Source: Osedax fenrisi
Lineage: Eukaryota > Annelida > Polychaeta > Sabellida > Siboglinidae
Assembly: GCA_964019155.1 (NCBI GenBank)
Contig: OZ025242.1
Span: 1,408,694 to 1,472,693, forward strand
DNA: 64,000 nt
Direction: 5' to 3'
Shown: in pieces, positions 33,380 through 45,560 of the stretch
How positions within the stretch are numbered: the stretch's first letter is position 1
Layout: each line of letters opens with the position of its first letter
Notes under the pieces: generated by a model
Seen by the model: the letters and a program-made list of their open reading frames with translations, nothing else
What the model was told of the DNA's origin: nothing
The model's database searches: none
Position numbers and translations under genes: made by a program

Positions 33380-34345
33380 CCATTCATCGAATTATGATTA
33401 ATATTGCGTTATTTATTTAGGATATACCTATATCCTACATCGTAATTGTAATTGTAGCGTAATTTATTAAAACACGACTATATACAAAACCCTATATACA
33501 CTATTTTGTGATTTATTCTTGTTATAACATACATATTTCTTTAATCCAGATATATGCATTATAATATTCATCTTTTGTTAATTAACTCAGTATAATTATA
33601 ATTAGATGTTCTAACATATAAAATAAATCATAATGTGTCATTACTATATAGTTTACAATTATTTTCTGTATAAGGTAAATACGTTATATTCACTATAGCG
33701 TATACGCTATGGTGAAATATAATTCCATATATGGGCAAAATCTGTGACTCATCATATCTGATTTATGAAAATAAGGTGACAAGTATCAGCGTCATTGGAA
33801 GTTCCAATGTCAACCCATTGTGATATACGCTGTAAGTGTGAGTGAGAAGAAACCATTTGTCTTCAAGTCATGATTATCAACGATTGTGAATATTAAATAA
33901 TGTATAAATATGTAATAAATTAATTATCATATTAATATATATATATATATAAATAACAAGAATGCATATTCTAAATATAATAATTTTAATATACACCCCC
34001 ATATTCATATCGATATTAGAATGTTTCAAATTATCTAAATCTAGGGGGTGTTATATTAGATATTTCGGAGTTATGCTGATGATGCAAGCTGTATTAGGGT
34101 GGTAATATATAAGTGGTAATATAAGTGGTAATATACTATAATTATTATAATATTATTAAATAATTAGCAGAATAAGTAAAGATTAAACTAAATGTCTCTA
34201 ATTATATATTTAACAATAGTATATTATATACTCAATTATTAAAAAAATATTGTTTATAGAGAGCATTTTAATTTTTTAACATTTTAGTCATTATACTTAA
34301 AGTGATATTTCTTTATTAGTATTATATATATAATTATATATTTTA
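33380..34345. other. AT-rich spacer with a small ACACCCCC inverted repeat
   Basis: TATACACCCCC near 33990 and its complement GGGGGTGTTATA near 34044 could bound a tiny (about 65 bp) relic. Nothing else recognised. Confidence 0.4.
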
Positions 34346-34448
34346 TTATTTTTTGAACTTCCTGCTGAGTTTTGAATTCCAGTTGTTTCTCATCTGGTGG
34401 CAGGTTCTCCAAGCTTACGCTTTTCTTATTTAGACATATTTTTCGCTG

Positions 34449-34679
34449 CTATCTCATAACCCATGCCCCGAGATATTTTAAATCTTCAACTCTTTTCAGA
34501 TATGTTCCATCTATAGTCTTGATATCAAACTGTTGGTTGTTGTTATATGACATATACTTTGTCATGTTTATATTCATTCTTAGTCCTATACATTTTGCTG
34601 ATAGCTCGACTCTTCTTAGCATCTCCTCTGCTTCCTTGATACCATCACTAACTAAGGCTATATCGTCAGAAAATTCCAT
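34449..34679 (-). pseudogene. RTE-like LINE copy 2: RT motif C-E segment with FSDD
   Basis: Open stretch of 76 codons starting MEFSDDIALVSDG. The catalytic box is FSDD rather than the YADD seen in the other copy. The two aspartates are kept, but a Ser at the second position is unusual and may be decay. Next come AKCIGLRMNINMTKYM and LKRVEDLKYLGAWV (motifs D and E). A stop follows. Homology (ALAWRTCHQM) resumes briefly in another frame until about 34355. Confidence 0.8.
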
Positions 34680-34756
34680 GTCGGTGAATATTATGCGTGG
34701 TACCCTTCTGATTTGTCTCTCTTAGATGGAAACCAACCTTTCCGTTAGAGCTTTGC

Positions 34757-35557
34757 TCATGATATAGTCAATAACAATGACAAAAAGGTATGGGGAAAGT
34801 GTGTCCCCATGTAAAAACCAGAAATAATACTGAATGTTTCCGTCTCTACGTCCGATGTTATGACTTTGGCAGACTTATCTTCATACATAATACTGATAGC
34901 TGTCACCAACTCTTCCGGTATTCCATACGATTTTAATATTAGCAGAATTTTTCCTTTATGAACTGTATCAAAAGCTTTCTTAAAGTCAATGAAGATAAGT
35001 ATATCTTCAATATTCTTTTCCATTACTCCTTCTATCAGTCTCCTTAGAGCGAGTATCTGACTAGTAGTTGTTATTCCACTTCTGAAACCGTTCTTATTTT
35101 TTCTCAGACGACGATCTAGGTACGGTCTAATTCTATTCATTATCATACGATTATAGGTTTTCGCCACTAATGAGCTTATACTTATACCTCTGTAGTTGCC
35201 ACCCATACTAAGATCTCCGGATTTTGGTATCGGAATTATATTCAGCAATGACCATTGTCTGGTATTCGCTTTGTCGATAAGTGCTCTGTTACATAATTGG
35301 AGAACGATAGAATCTAAGTCACATAGTTTTAAAACTTCTGGGCGTATTTCATCCATTCCAAAGCTTTTTCCTTCTTTGATGGTGTCATTTGCTCGCTTGT
35401 ATTCATTGATATCAAAAGGTCCACGTTTTATTACCAGTGGTGGTAAAACTTGAGTAATCGATTCATCCTCCTCTATTTCAGGTGGCCTGCCTAGTAAGCC
35501 TTCCAAATGATTTATCCATCTTTGTAGTCGTTCTTTCTGATTTCTTCCCTTTATCAT
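34757..35557 (-). pseudogene. RTE-like LINE copy 2: reverse transcriptase, N-terminal part
   Basis: Open stretch of 266 codons. It carries KSFGMDEIRPEVLK (63-76), PIPKSGDLS (109-117), NYRGISISSLVAK (121-133), NKNGFRSGITTTSQ (154-167) and IFIDFKKAFDTVH (187-199, catalytic Asp). Near the end the motif B region is garbled (GFYMGTHFPH in place of a QGD.L.P phrase), showing a small indel near 34810. The frame then runs into a false terminus. The next part of the RT is in another frame at 34679. Confidence 0.85.
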
Positions 35558-36049
35558 ACCTTTTTGAGTAGATTTTCTTCCTGTGATTTAGTTTATTAGT
35601 TCACAGCTGAGTAAGTACCTTCTGTTTATATCAGCGTTTTCTATTTGTTCGATCTTCTCCTCTAGGGTACAAATGGCAATGTTTTTATAAGCTTTGTAGA
35701 GTTTCTTTCTTGATTCTGTATGATTATGCTGATTGGTATCATTTACTTTATCTTCATACTTTTGCATGCTTTATGTGTATCTTGTCTGGCTTTATTAACA
35801 GTTTCATCAGTGGATATGTACTTTCTTTGGTTTGATAGAAACTATTTCACTTGCAACTTCAGAATTTACTTTTATGAAACGCTCATATGCTTCTGAGATA
35901 TCTTCACCATCCAGAAAATGTAATCGGTTGTTGATTATTCTACTTTATATTTGTCTTGCAGTGATTTTTCTGATTTAAATAAAGGCCAGTTATATGGTAT
36001 GTTTCTAGGAAGAGTATTTCTGTTGGATCTTAGGCTTAGTCTAATCTAC

Positions 36050-36770
36050 AGTTTACGCCTCCACATTAGTGTTACTATTTCTCCACTTCTTTCTAATCAG
36101 GATATAGTCAAGTTGGTATTTTCTTCCACTTGGGTCCATGTAGGTAAACATTTTATTCATCTTCTTTTGAAAAGAGGTATTAGTAACCTAGTTGTTTTTC
36201 ATTAACAATATCTAGCAGCAGTGACCCGTTTCTGTTTGTGTGTTGATGATAAGTGAATGTACCATCGTCCTTACCAAAACGTGCATTGAAGTCCCCGATG
36301 ATAGCAAGCACATTGTATTGAGGTATACTTTCTATATCAGCTCTAAGTTCTTTATAGAATCTATCTATAACGTCATCTTCGCAGGAATTTGTTGGTGAGT
36401 AAATGACAATAATGGAAGTAGCAGGATTTCCTTGAAATGTACTGATCAGTATACGATCTGTATGTGATATAATTTCACTCAATGAGCTTCTTGATCTATT
36501 ATTTAACATTATACCAATGCCTCCAGTGGCTGCACCCTGATCGTTTCTCCAGGCTGGTGTCGTTACAAATATGCTTCTTCCGATTGTCTTTTATCTAACT
36601 TTTTCATCGTGTATAATGCTATGCTCTTGTATTCCTAGAATATCTATATTATGGTACTTAAAGTTATACTTTAATTCTATTTGTTTATGCTCTTCTCTGA
36701 TTGTTCTAACATTCATAGTTGAGATGATAATTTCTTGTTTGCATTTTAATAGTTTGGCCATCCCACCTAC
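36050..36770 (-). pseudogene. RTE-like LINE copy 2: AP endonuclease domain, broken
   Basis: In successive frames: ISTMNVRTIREEHKQIEL (Asn motif, about 36725-36672), NIDILGIQEHSIIHDE (catalytic Glu, about 36655-36605), and the open piece of 109 codons at 36180-36509 with IVIYSPTNS (34-42) and LAIIGDFNARFG (68-79). After a frameshift near 36180, YQLDYILIRKKWRN lies at about 36125-36080. The motif set is complete up to the QIDF-equivalent (QLDY). A stop and at least two shifts inactivate it. Confidence 0.8.
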
Positions 36771-36984
36771 GCGTTTCTCGGGGTCTACCCTTCCTTTCGG
36801 GTTTGGAGTAGATCCGTCATACTTCTCCTTATAGTTTCGGTTAACGGTAAGGTTTTGTTAGGGACTTTAACCCTAGTGTTGTTATTATTCTTAGTATTGT
36901 TTGTTGTAGTTGACATGATTGTATTTCTTTTGCTAGATACTGTTATGGGCGCAACTACTATAGCAGTGTGTTTTATATCAGAGT

Positions 36985-38580
36985 TACATTCTCTTAGCTT
37001 GACGAGATACGCACTTTGATATTTATCAACAATAGCATTAGACGTAATTTAATTAATAAGTTGAGTAGATACAACTCGCTCAAATATAGATATTAACTGG
37101 GATATTGGACGATAATTTGATACATTAGATTGGTCAAGAGTTGTTATTTTTTAAATCGGAATAATCTATGAATATTTCATTGAGTGTGGAACAATAGATG
37201 ATATAAGAGATCTATGAATGATTTCAGCGATAAGTCCAATAATATATGGTGATAATTAACGAAGTATATTGAGTGGAATAGGATCAATTGATCCTATTAA
37301 GAGGGAAATGGTTTTCAAGTATGCATCAAAGAGAGTACAATATCATGTGTGGGAAGCGAAAAACATGAACAGTGATTATAAGTGGATATTACATTGTGAT
37401 TGAGTCGTGCCGAGTTGATGTTTGGAAGTACATTGATAATGCTAGAACTTTTTTGTTGGAAGAAATTGGCAAACAAGTATCAAATAACTGAATCAGGTTG
37501 ATCCGGAAGATGCTTGGTTTGGGTTTTACCTAATAAGATGAAAGATAATTTATAATCTTGTTTTGAAGATATTCCATAACTACTGAGCATATCAGTAAAG
37601 TATGACGATTTGGTAGAGAGAAGTTTTTTCTTGTAATACGATCGAAAACTTTAAAGGAAATAAGATCAGATTCAAATTTAGGGGATGCATATTTACGTTA
37701 TACTCTACGAAGTAGTTGCCTCAGGTTAACAAGCTCAGTATTAAACCAGGAAAACTTAGAATAAGTTCGATTGATAAGATAAATGGAGGGTACAAAAATA
37801 TCAAGCGAATGAGATAATGCCAAATTAAAATAATCAAAAAGTGTAGACAATCAGAAGATATACTGTGTTAAGTTGATGGAATACAGAGTTAACACATATT
37901 GGTTTATCAATAGAGAAGATTTTCCGAAATGATCTAGAAGGTAGATTAATTTTTATCACTGCCAAGTTCAAATCAAATAATATGACAAATTTGTAAGTTT
38001 TCTTAAGTGATCAGATATTAGAGAACTTTGAGTAGGATATGAAATTAGTTTAGAATCAGCTTAATATAAAAAAATATTATTACTATTAGTGTTAGTAGTA
38101 AAGAAAACATGGTGAGTCAGGGAATACTCAAATATAAGTTTATTCAGAGATAAGGAAGCATGACTTTGATTATTAATTTGAATATTAAAATCACAAAGAA
38201 TAACCTTGTTAACTGATGTGAAAGATTCTAAAATATAAGAGAGGTCAGCTAAGAAACCACATAGGCTAGATGAAGGTGGACGGTAGATAAGTAGGTATAA
38301 TGGTAAATATTGAAGGAAACTGGATATTACAGATCATAATTTCATATGAGGAGAAACATGGGGTGGATGACGAAATAAGCTTGTTCCGATGAGAATAACA
38401 GAACTAGGCTGACACGACGATGTGATGGATAATTATTAGCAAGCAATACTTTAAAACCATTAGGGGTCAGTTGGGAAGCAAGAGCAGAATTATCAATAGT
38501 TAGTCAAGTCTCAGTAATAGCAGATATAGAAAAATTAAAATCAATAATTAATTGTGTAATCAAATGGACGATCATTTAAA
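36985..38580 (-). mobile_element. Decayed CR1/L2-like LINE: endonuclease and start of RT
   Basis: On the minus strand, scattered frames give ISAITETWLTIDNS (endonuclease Glu motif, near 38525-38485), YRPPSSSLCGFLADLSYIL (near 38290-38235), and VNKVILCDFNIQI (near 38215-38180, D and N of the GDFN motif, with Cys for Gly). Much later comes an RT N-terminal stretch whose LHHILLDLSLKSFI-like and NIHRLFRFKK-like pieces (near 37250-37130) match the region before NYRPIS. Last is KYQSAYLVKLRECNSD near 37050-36995, the RT phrase normally (K)YQSAYR..HSTETAL. Many stops. It ends where the RTE-like copy begins. Confidence 0.65.
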
Positions 38581-38584
38581 TTTA

Positions 38585-39340
38585 TTTTTTCATATTTTGT
38601 AGTACTATCGTTTGGGCTTGGGGTTGGTTGGATATTTGATTATGTTACTGCTATTCTATGATCTATTAATTTGTCTGCTCTTATTTTAGTTAGAAAACCA
38701 AATAATTGTTTATTGTTTACTCATGATAGGGTAACTATTAATTACAATTAAATTATTAACATTTATTTTTAATATTTACCATTATTTAGAAAATAATTTA
38801 TAAAACCATAAATACTGAATTGGATCCTCACTATAATGTCTATGAATAAAATACATATATTCTAATAAATAAATTTAATATAAATAAAATTATAAAATAA
38901 AAATATAAATATAATTGAATATCTAGTAAATACTATATGAAAAAAACTTAATGTGAAACAAGATGTAGGGGCTTACCTGATCTCAAGGGGGGCCTAACCG
39001 ATATTGCCTCCCTTTACGTAACCGTACCACAACACAATTTACTTTTTAGATGTTCAATATAGGATCTGAATTAACCTAGGTGTTAAGTTTATAAATAAAT
39101 ATCAAAGAGATTTAGTTATTATGAGTTACGGCTTAGTTAAGGCTTTATAAACGTGATAAATTCGATACTGTTCGCATAAGTTGTAGTATTTAGATTTCTA
39201 ATATATTTATATATATGTAGTTAACCTATATGTCTTTAGATTATATTAAAAAATGTGTATATTATTTTACTTATATAAATATCATAACAATTTAATTAAT
39301 TTTATTTCAAATGTAGTTTAAAATATTATACATGTCTTAC
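38585..39340. other. AT-rich spacer
   Basis: A short GC-rich patch at 38965-39010 (CTCAAGGGGGGCCTAACCG) has no recognised partner. No gene. Confidence 0.45.
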
Positions 39341-39346
39341 TAATAC

Positions 39347-39800
39347 CAAAGATTTTCCGAAGGAAAGATATAACACTTACGCGAAATCGTGTAATTCGAA
39401 TTTGTATACAAAATACCCTGGTGCCACCTATAGCGGGTTACTTTTAGGAACTATGCATTGTTTATAATGTAAATTCGTATTTAACTATACACTTTTAAAA
39501 TGTTAAATAATATGCTTTAAATTAATATTTATATAATGAAAACTAAGTGTTCATTACTAATATATAACAAACAAATAAGATATTTATGTTTTAAATGCTA
39601 TAAGTATATATTTAGTAAGTAAAAGTTAATTTATATTGCATGTAATTTAATAGAGCAATGAAAACATTGTTGTATGCAAACAGAGCCGAACCTAAATCTA
39701 TTTCAGTGATTTCGATACTGCTGCTAGCAGCGGCTGGGGATATTACTAAATTACGTTGCATGCATAGGGAGTGTTATATCTTTGCTTGGCAAAATCTTTG
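39347..39800. mobile_element. 454-bp MITE, TIR CAAAGATTTTCC, 7-bp duplication CTAATAC
   Basis: The ends CAAAGATTTTCCGAAGGAAA (left) and, inverted, CAAAGATTTTGCCAAGCAAA (right) extend to GATATAACACT on both sides. They are flanked by a perfect CTAATAC duplication (39340-39346, 39801-39807). The inside matches 4735-5055 in reverse orientation. No frame. A second insertion with the same terminal motif and also a perfect 7-bp duplication is at 48168. The superfamily is not assigned. Confidence 0.9.
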
Positions 39801-39809
39801 CTAATACAG

Positions 39810-41395
39810 TATATTATTAATAGTATACTATGAATACCACTATCAATATTATTTAATTAATTAATTAAATTAATATTATTTAAATATAACTTTCTACTAC
39901 CATTATTTCTACACTATATTTAATATGACACCCAATTTAGAATTAGTTCATTTGAATAATACATTATAAATAAAAGTTTATTTAAAAGAAAATATAATGA
40001 TAAATTATTATATATTATACTTATTTAAATATAATAATTAAGTTATTGATTGGTTATTTATACACATAAAATATCTCAAGAAACTATAGGCCAATTTGAA
40101 TAATATGTGTATCAGGTAGAGTATTACAATGTATCTTTTATAAACTTTATATTTTTTTTAATCAAATAATGTATTCAAAAAAAAATCAATATGATTTAAG
40201 ATAAAAATCAAATGAGTTATTAATGAGTTATTACAATTAGAAAAATGTTAAAATTATTGGTATAATTAATTGTGTAATATAAAAATAGTCTATATATAAG
40301 ATATATATATATAATAATAAAATATAATGTATATTGATTTTACAAAATTATTTGTTATTGTTTCTCATCAGAAAAACTCGGATACAAATTAATACGGTAT
40401 ATTTAATATAATAAAATGGTTTTATAATTTTGTTTCGATAATTAAATTTATTTATTTAATTATCTTTTCATTATTATAGGTTTAAAGAAAGTTTGAAATG
40501 AATTATTTAAGGGGACGTATTCTTAATTAGCTAATTATATAATATAAGCAATAATATTTAAAAATAATTTTATATATGTAAAATAATAATAGATTGTATA
40601 ATTCATCTAATTTGATACATTTATAAAATATGTAATTATTATATAAATTCTTTATTAATCGCAGCTTAATTACATAGAAAATATTTTATAAAAGTAAATA
40701 TTACTATTATATGTATTTATAATATCTTATTCTATTACAACTATCAATACAACTACTACTATCCTTACTATTACTACTATTAGTACTGCTTCTATTATAC
40801 TTATATTATTATATTATAATAAATAAGAATATAATTATAGAATTAATTTATTACTAATTTAACAATGTATTTAATTAGTGTTACATTTTTTTTTCACTTG
40901 TAGTGATGAACATTTCTTAAATTTCCTAAGTAGCTGTAGGTAAATGGTAAATAATGATTACATAATTATTATATAACTTCTATAAAATTAATAATTAAAA
41001 TAAATATATTGTATATATATTCATATAATATTTAACTATATATAATAGTTTAGATTTATTAAAAAGAGTAAAATTATATGATAAGTGTACGGCTATATCA
41101 ATATATATATATTATTTATTATAATACAAATATTTCTAAATGAAATCAATCATAATTTATTTTTTAAATAATTTGTCATAATAAATATTTCTAAAAATCA
41201 ATTGTATTTGAATACCAATTATTTAGATTTTAAATATGAATATTGTGATATATTATTTATTAAGAAATGATGTCTACCCTTCTAACAGGATATCATGCTT
41301 CACCCTTCCACTCTTATCCTATAATAATACACACATAATACACCCTGTACTATATCTAAGTAGGTTATATTGTATAACCTTTTATACTTGCGAGA
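39810..41395. other. AT-rich spacer
   Basis: Low-complexity AT sequence with a short imperfect ACTACTATTACTACTAT-type stretch near 40755-40800. No gene recognised. Confidence 0.55.
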
Positions 41396-41650
41396 AGGTT
41401 TTAGAAGATGCATTGAGTGTATTGGTCCCCCTCAATATCCTGATCTCTCCGACTAGCAAATCTTTCATTCATTCTGTGTTATTAATGCACACTATTATAG
41501 TCATTTTGAATGTATAATATTTAATTAATATATTGAATACATTGCATTCACTAAATAATTGATAATATTAATCAATAACTGTTTGGATGCATAACGATAT
41601 AGAATTCTAAACTTAGATAAATATATTTCTATATCAATTAAATACTAAAA
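41395..41650. repeat. Dispersed repeat, partner of 4.39-4.68 kb
   Basis: ATTCTGTGTTATTAATGCACA, the ATTAATCAATAACTGTTTGG block and TCTAAACTTAGATAAATATAT match the 4.4-kb copy in order. The 93-codon plus-strand frame at 41236-41517 overlaps this repeat, shows no domain, and is not conserved in the other copy. Confidence 0.6.
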
Positions 41651-41654
41651 TATA

Positions 41655-42540
41655 CAAATATAAAATAAATAGATATTGGCTATATAGCTGTATTTAATAT
41701 TAATGATAATATAATGATTTCATAAGTATAATTAATATATATATATATATATAAAAAAAATTGAAGAATGGAAAATATTAATTCATATAAAATTGTAAAA
41801 AATAACGTTACATTTTTCTTTATTATAGATTTACTAGATTAAGAGTAGTGCTTATTTATTTGAAAAGAATAAAATTAATTTGTTAAATTATTTTAATAAT
41901 AAATCCACATTAGCCAACTAAATAATCTAACATGCAATATTATAACATATATTTAAGAATAAATTATATCTATTTTATGATAAATTAATCCAGTTATTAT
42001 ATACTGATTTTTTAAATAAAATGAGTATATATTGAAATTATTATAGCAATCTAAATTTTAAGATTATTTACAAATATATCACATCATAACAACTATGTTG
42101 ATTATTTATACGATTATAGAAATGTAACTAAATGAAATATACAAATCATGATTAATGCCTCAACATGCACTATATAATATCTATATGTTCTATAATATAT
42201 TATCCAATAGGATTATAATAATATATACTTTAATATAATATATACTATGTATATATATATATAATATTAATATTTAAATTATTGAAAAAACATTTATGAA
42301 CATTTAAATAATATATCTAATAAATCTAGTAAATATAATTGTTATTTAATTGTTATAAAACATATATTAATTAATGAATGACTAATGAACATTTTCTTAT
42401 GAGATAACTGAATTTAACTATGATATTACTACATATATTTAATAAAACATATATTAAATCGTAATAGAATTTCATATTTTAAATTAGGGAATAATATCAT
42501 ATTATACATTTTTCTACTCTCGATAAAAATAAAGGAAATG
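41655..42540. other. AT-rich spacer
   Basis: Short TA runs and nothing recognised. Confidence 0.55.
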
Positions 42541-42545
42541 TATAC

Positions 42546-42668
42546 TTATTTTATCCGTTTTTCTGTATGTGCAGAGATGGTTTCAGGTGTTGTGGGTATG
42601 TAATCTTCGTCATTGATTGTGAATGGATTAGAGACATAATCTATGTCAGTATCCAGTTTCAGTGGCCA
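42546..42668 (-). CDS. Possible short coding remnant or terminal exon, unidentified
   Basis: A 40-codon stretch on the minus strand, ending in TAA, has a composition unlike the AT-noise of the region. It is rich in Asp, Glu, Thr and Pro (for example NDEDYIPTTPETISA) and the local GC is raised from about 42550 to 42780. There is no in-frame ATG. The frame is closed upstream by TGA, with no obvious splice acceptor directly before it. It could be the last part of a gene, a decayed transposon ORF, or chance. I do not recognise the family. Confidence 0.2.
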   Translation of the reverse strand, partial: WPLKLDTDIDYVSNPFTINDEDYIPTTPETISAHTEKRIK

Positions 42669-42876
42669 TCATAACACTCTTTCATTGCGTGTGGAATGTG
42701 TTTCCTAGTTACATCGATATCAGCCTCAGTTTGATTCAGACGAACTTGTCAGCGACCTTAAGAATAAAGTTTAACTTCTAACTACCTACAGGAGACAGCT
42801 ATGAACATCAGAGATCAAAATTTAATCATAATTTGCCAATTTAAATACACTCTAAATTAATATTAATGCTCTACAG

Positions 42877-43119
42877 CAGTGGTTCCCAACATATGGGTCA
42901 TGACTCATGAGTCATGACTCAAACTTGGGTCATTGGGTTTTTTGTTTGGGTCTTGGGACAATTTCTAAAAAAAAATGCTAACGTGTTATTTACAGTTTAA
43001 TACAAATCTAAAATTAACTAATGTTTTATAATAAAAAAATTGTCATCGGGTCATGGTATATTTTTAAATTAAGAATTATCAAAAAAAGGGTTATGATGAA
43101 AAAAGGTTGGGAACCATTG
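42877..43119. mobile_element. 243-bp hAT-type MITE with 8-bp target duplication
   Basis: The ends CAGTGGTTCCCAACAT and, inverted, CAATGGTTCCCAACCT match the well-known hAT terminal pattern CAGNGGTTCCCAACC. The flanks CTCTACAG (42869-42876) and CTCTACAT (43120-43127) are an 8-bp duplication with one mismatch, as expected for hAT. Inside is GGGTCATGACTCATGAGTCA, a short palindrome, then AT-rich sequence without a frame. Confidence 0.93.
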
Positions 43120-43129
43120 CTCTACATGA

Positions 43130-44395
43130 TATGTTTTAATTAAATTATTATAAATTATAATATAGTATATATATATATATAATTACCATCATAGTATATA
43201 CAAGAACAGGATGTCCTCTCCAATCCATGATGTCAGCATGATCCATTACTGGGAAATTATGGATAAGAGGAAAACTAATAGCTTGATCTATATTTCTAAA
43301 TAAATAGTTATTTTCTCAAGTTAATATACACCATTGAAAGAAAACTATTGATAAAATATAATTAGTAATTGTTAACAATTTTAAAATATTTAAAATAAAT
43401 TTATGAAAATGGTAAAATAAAATTTGTTTATTGATCAAAATAAACATACTAATGAATTCACATAATAATTATATAAAAATAAATATGCATATTAGGTACA
43501 TGAAGTTTTTAATTGAATAATAATCTTATTCATAAATATATATATATATATATATATATATTTAAAATAACAATTAAAAATTAAATTGGATTAATTTGTC
43601 AATTTAATAATACGACATAATCCAAAATTAATGTCAACAGATAATTATAATGGTAAAAATACATTGATATTTTAATTGTATATTTATATATAAATATGTT
43701 ATCAACATACTAACCACATTCTCCGTAGGAAGTAACTCTCATTCTCTCTCTCTGTGTGGGGAGCAACTGACTCCGATATGATCTGTGTGTTATATGAATT
43801 TGTGAGAAGAGGAAATAATTTAGCGGTCGTTCGATAAATCCACATTAACTGTTTTGAACCACTTGACCTCGGAGACACCTGGGAGAATCATTATTTCGGA
43901 CGGAATACGGTGAAAAGTGTTTAGTTCTCTGGGCCACAATAGATGGTGATGAGTGTCTAAGTGAATCGGGCAGTGGTTATCATAGTTAATTATCTCCTTA
44001 CATATCAATTCCGCAAACATCCATTGTCGTATCTATTATGTGACTGTTCATACTGAAATGGACTTCTATATCTCTTCTACTGGTTCCACTTCATGCTGTC
44101 GAATCTTACTTTCTAGTCCATTATTAATTCTGATTAATTATCTGTATTAAGGGGAACACAGGTTATAGAAAACAGTGTAAATAGATTATTTGTTATTCAA
44201 AAATCTATTTCTCCTAAATTAATTAATTCAAATTCGGTAAGTTTTAGTTTTAGTATATTGTAAAGTATAAATATAAGAATATCTGAATATAATTATTTTG
44301 ATAAAAATTTTAATAAAAATGGGAAATAGGTGATTGTTATCATTATCTGTGTTCATAAATAAATATTAATAAAGAGATTCTGAAAAAGTAAATAT
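43130..44395. other. Spacer with one GC-richer patch (43.7-44.1 kb)
   Basis: A TA run lies at 43538-43560. At 43730-44110 the sequence is richer in GC, with CTCTCTCTCTCTGTGTG near 43744 and a 66-codon minus-strand frame (43820-44020) containing DNHCPIHLDTHHHLLWP. No domain is recognised, and it may be a decayed gene or transposon piece. Confidence 0.4.
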
Positions 44396-44399
44396 TTCA

Positions 44400-45250
44400 T
44401 CAATATATATATATACCTTAAATATATATATTAATTAATGAACTTTTTATTTTATATTATATTAATTATGTATACGTGTTGAATTTCGTATTGAAGGAAT
44501 ATGATATCAAAATTATTATACAATATATTTAACTAAAGAATCATATACGTTATTCATATTAATTTAAATACTTAAAATTAAATAAAATCAAAATTTATTT
44601 TAATTTAATTTTTAATTATTTAAATAAACAAACAATATAAATATTAACATTATATTATCAATATTATATCTTTGTAAATAATATTAAATTAAATTATTCA
44701 AAAGTAGAATTTCTCCAGTAGATATTATAAATATTTTATTTTAAAACAATATTTTCAGTACATAATATTTATATTTTTACCAGAGCAATTAAGAGATGGG
44801 AATATGGAATAATACGCAATAATTAATATAAATAATATCTCTGAAAAATGTAAATTATATTACTATGAATGATGGGATATTTTCGAATAATAAACCATTG
44901 TTATAAAGCTATTGTTAAATTAACCCATTGCCTAAGAAAGTTAAAGCGATTAGTTTATTTCGTTCCCCTGTGACCTCACATAACATTATGTAACATAAGG
45001 TCATAATGTACCATTATCAGTAGTTATGTTTTAGCCTCGGAAAACTATAAAAGCATTCCAACCGCCGGTTGTTTCGGAATTTAGCCAGTTGTTTTAATAA
45101 CTAATCATGAATATATTTATGGGAATATATATATATATATGCATATATAAATGAAAACAAGTCGTTAATTTACCAACAAAAAATATATTTAACATTTTGT
45201 TCGTACGATTGGAATTTTTAGTTGGTACGAAATGACTGATACCCTATATG

Positions 45251-45335
<85 letters not shown>

Positions 45336-45560
45336 GTATAATAACCCAATATATATTAATGACTATTAATATCTCCATGTTAATGAGTTAAACAGATAAA
45401 TACTTATGTCTATATTAGAGAGAACAACTTGTGTGTTGAATTCACCGGTATATCAAATATATTAAATTTAATTATTTATATTGTAATAAAGGTAAATAAA
45501 ATATATTTACTAAATAATCAGTAGAAAATATTCCTTTTTATTATAAAATATTTTGAATTG
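44400..45560. repeat. Dispersed repeat R5, most complete copy
   Basis: Contiguous version of the sequence found in parts at 5760-6720, 9420-10030 and 60515-60605. It contains a (TA)n expansion at 45255-45330. No protein frame. The type is unknown. I found no terminal inverted repeats, so it may be part of a larger non-LTR or LTR element. Confidence 0.7.
45255..45330. repeat. (TA)n microsatellite
   Basis: About 38 uninterrupted TA units inside repeat R5. The corresponding tract in the 9.5-kb copy is about 15 units. Confidence 0.95.

Larger units (their letters stand above)
34350..36965 (-). mobile_element. Second RTE-like non-LTR retrotransposon, diverged and broken
   Basis: Minus-strand copy of the same general type as 25830-29222 but a clearly different subfamily. 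Endonuclease motifs lie at about 36770-36060, a linker at 36060-35560, RT at 35557-34760, the FSDD-bearing segment at 34679-34449, and a short shifted piece to about 34355, where the coding homology ends beside AT-rich DNA. The C-terminal domain and tail are missing, so the 3' end was lost. Several frameshifts and stops are present. Its 5' end abuts a CR1-like element at about 36965-36985, suggesting insertion into it. Confidence 0.85.

Noticed and set aside
34055..34110. A YADDA phrase on the plus strand, suggesting another RT
   Set aside because: No neighbouring RT motif in the correct order was found, so the four-residue match is likely chance.
41236..41517. 93-codon plus-strand frame
   Set aside because: It overlaps a dispersed repeat whose other copy does not conserve the frame, and no domain was recognised.
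44151..44352. TTAAGGGGAACACAG as the left end of another TTAA element
   Set aside because: A weak inverted match near 44345 exists, but it is too short and mismatched to claim an element.
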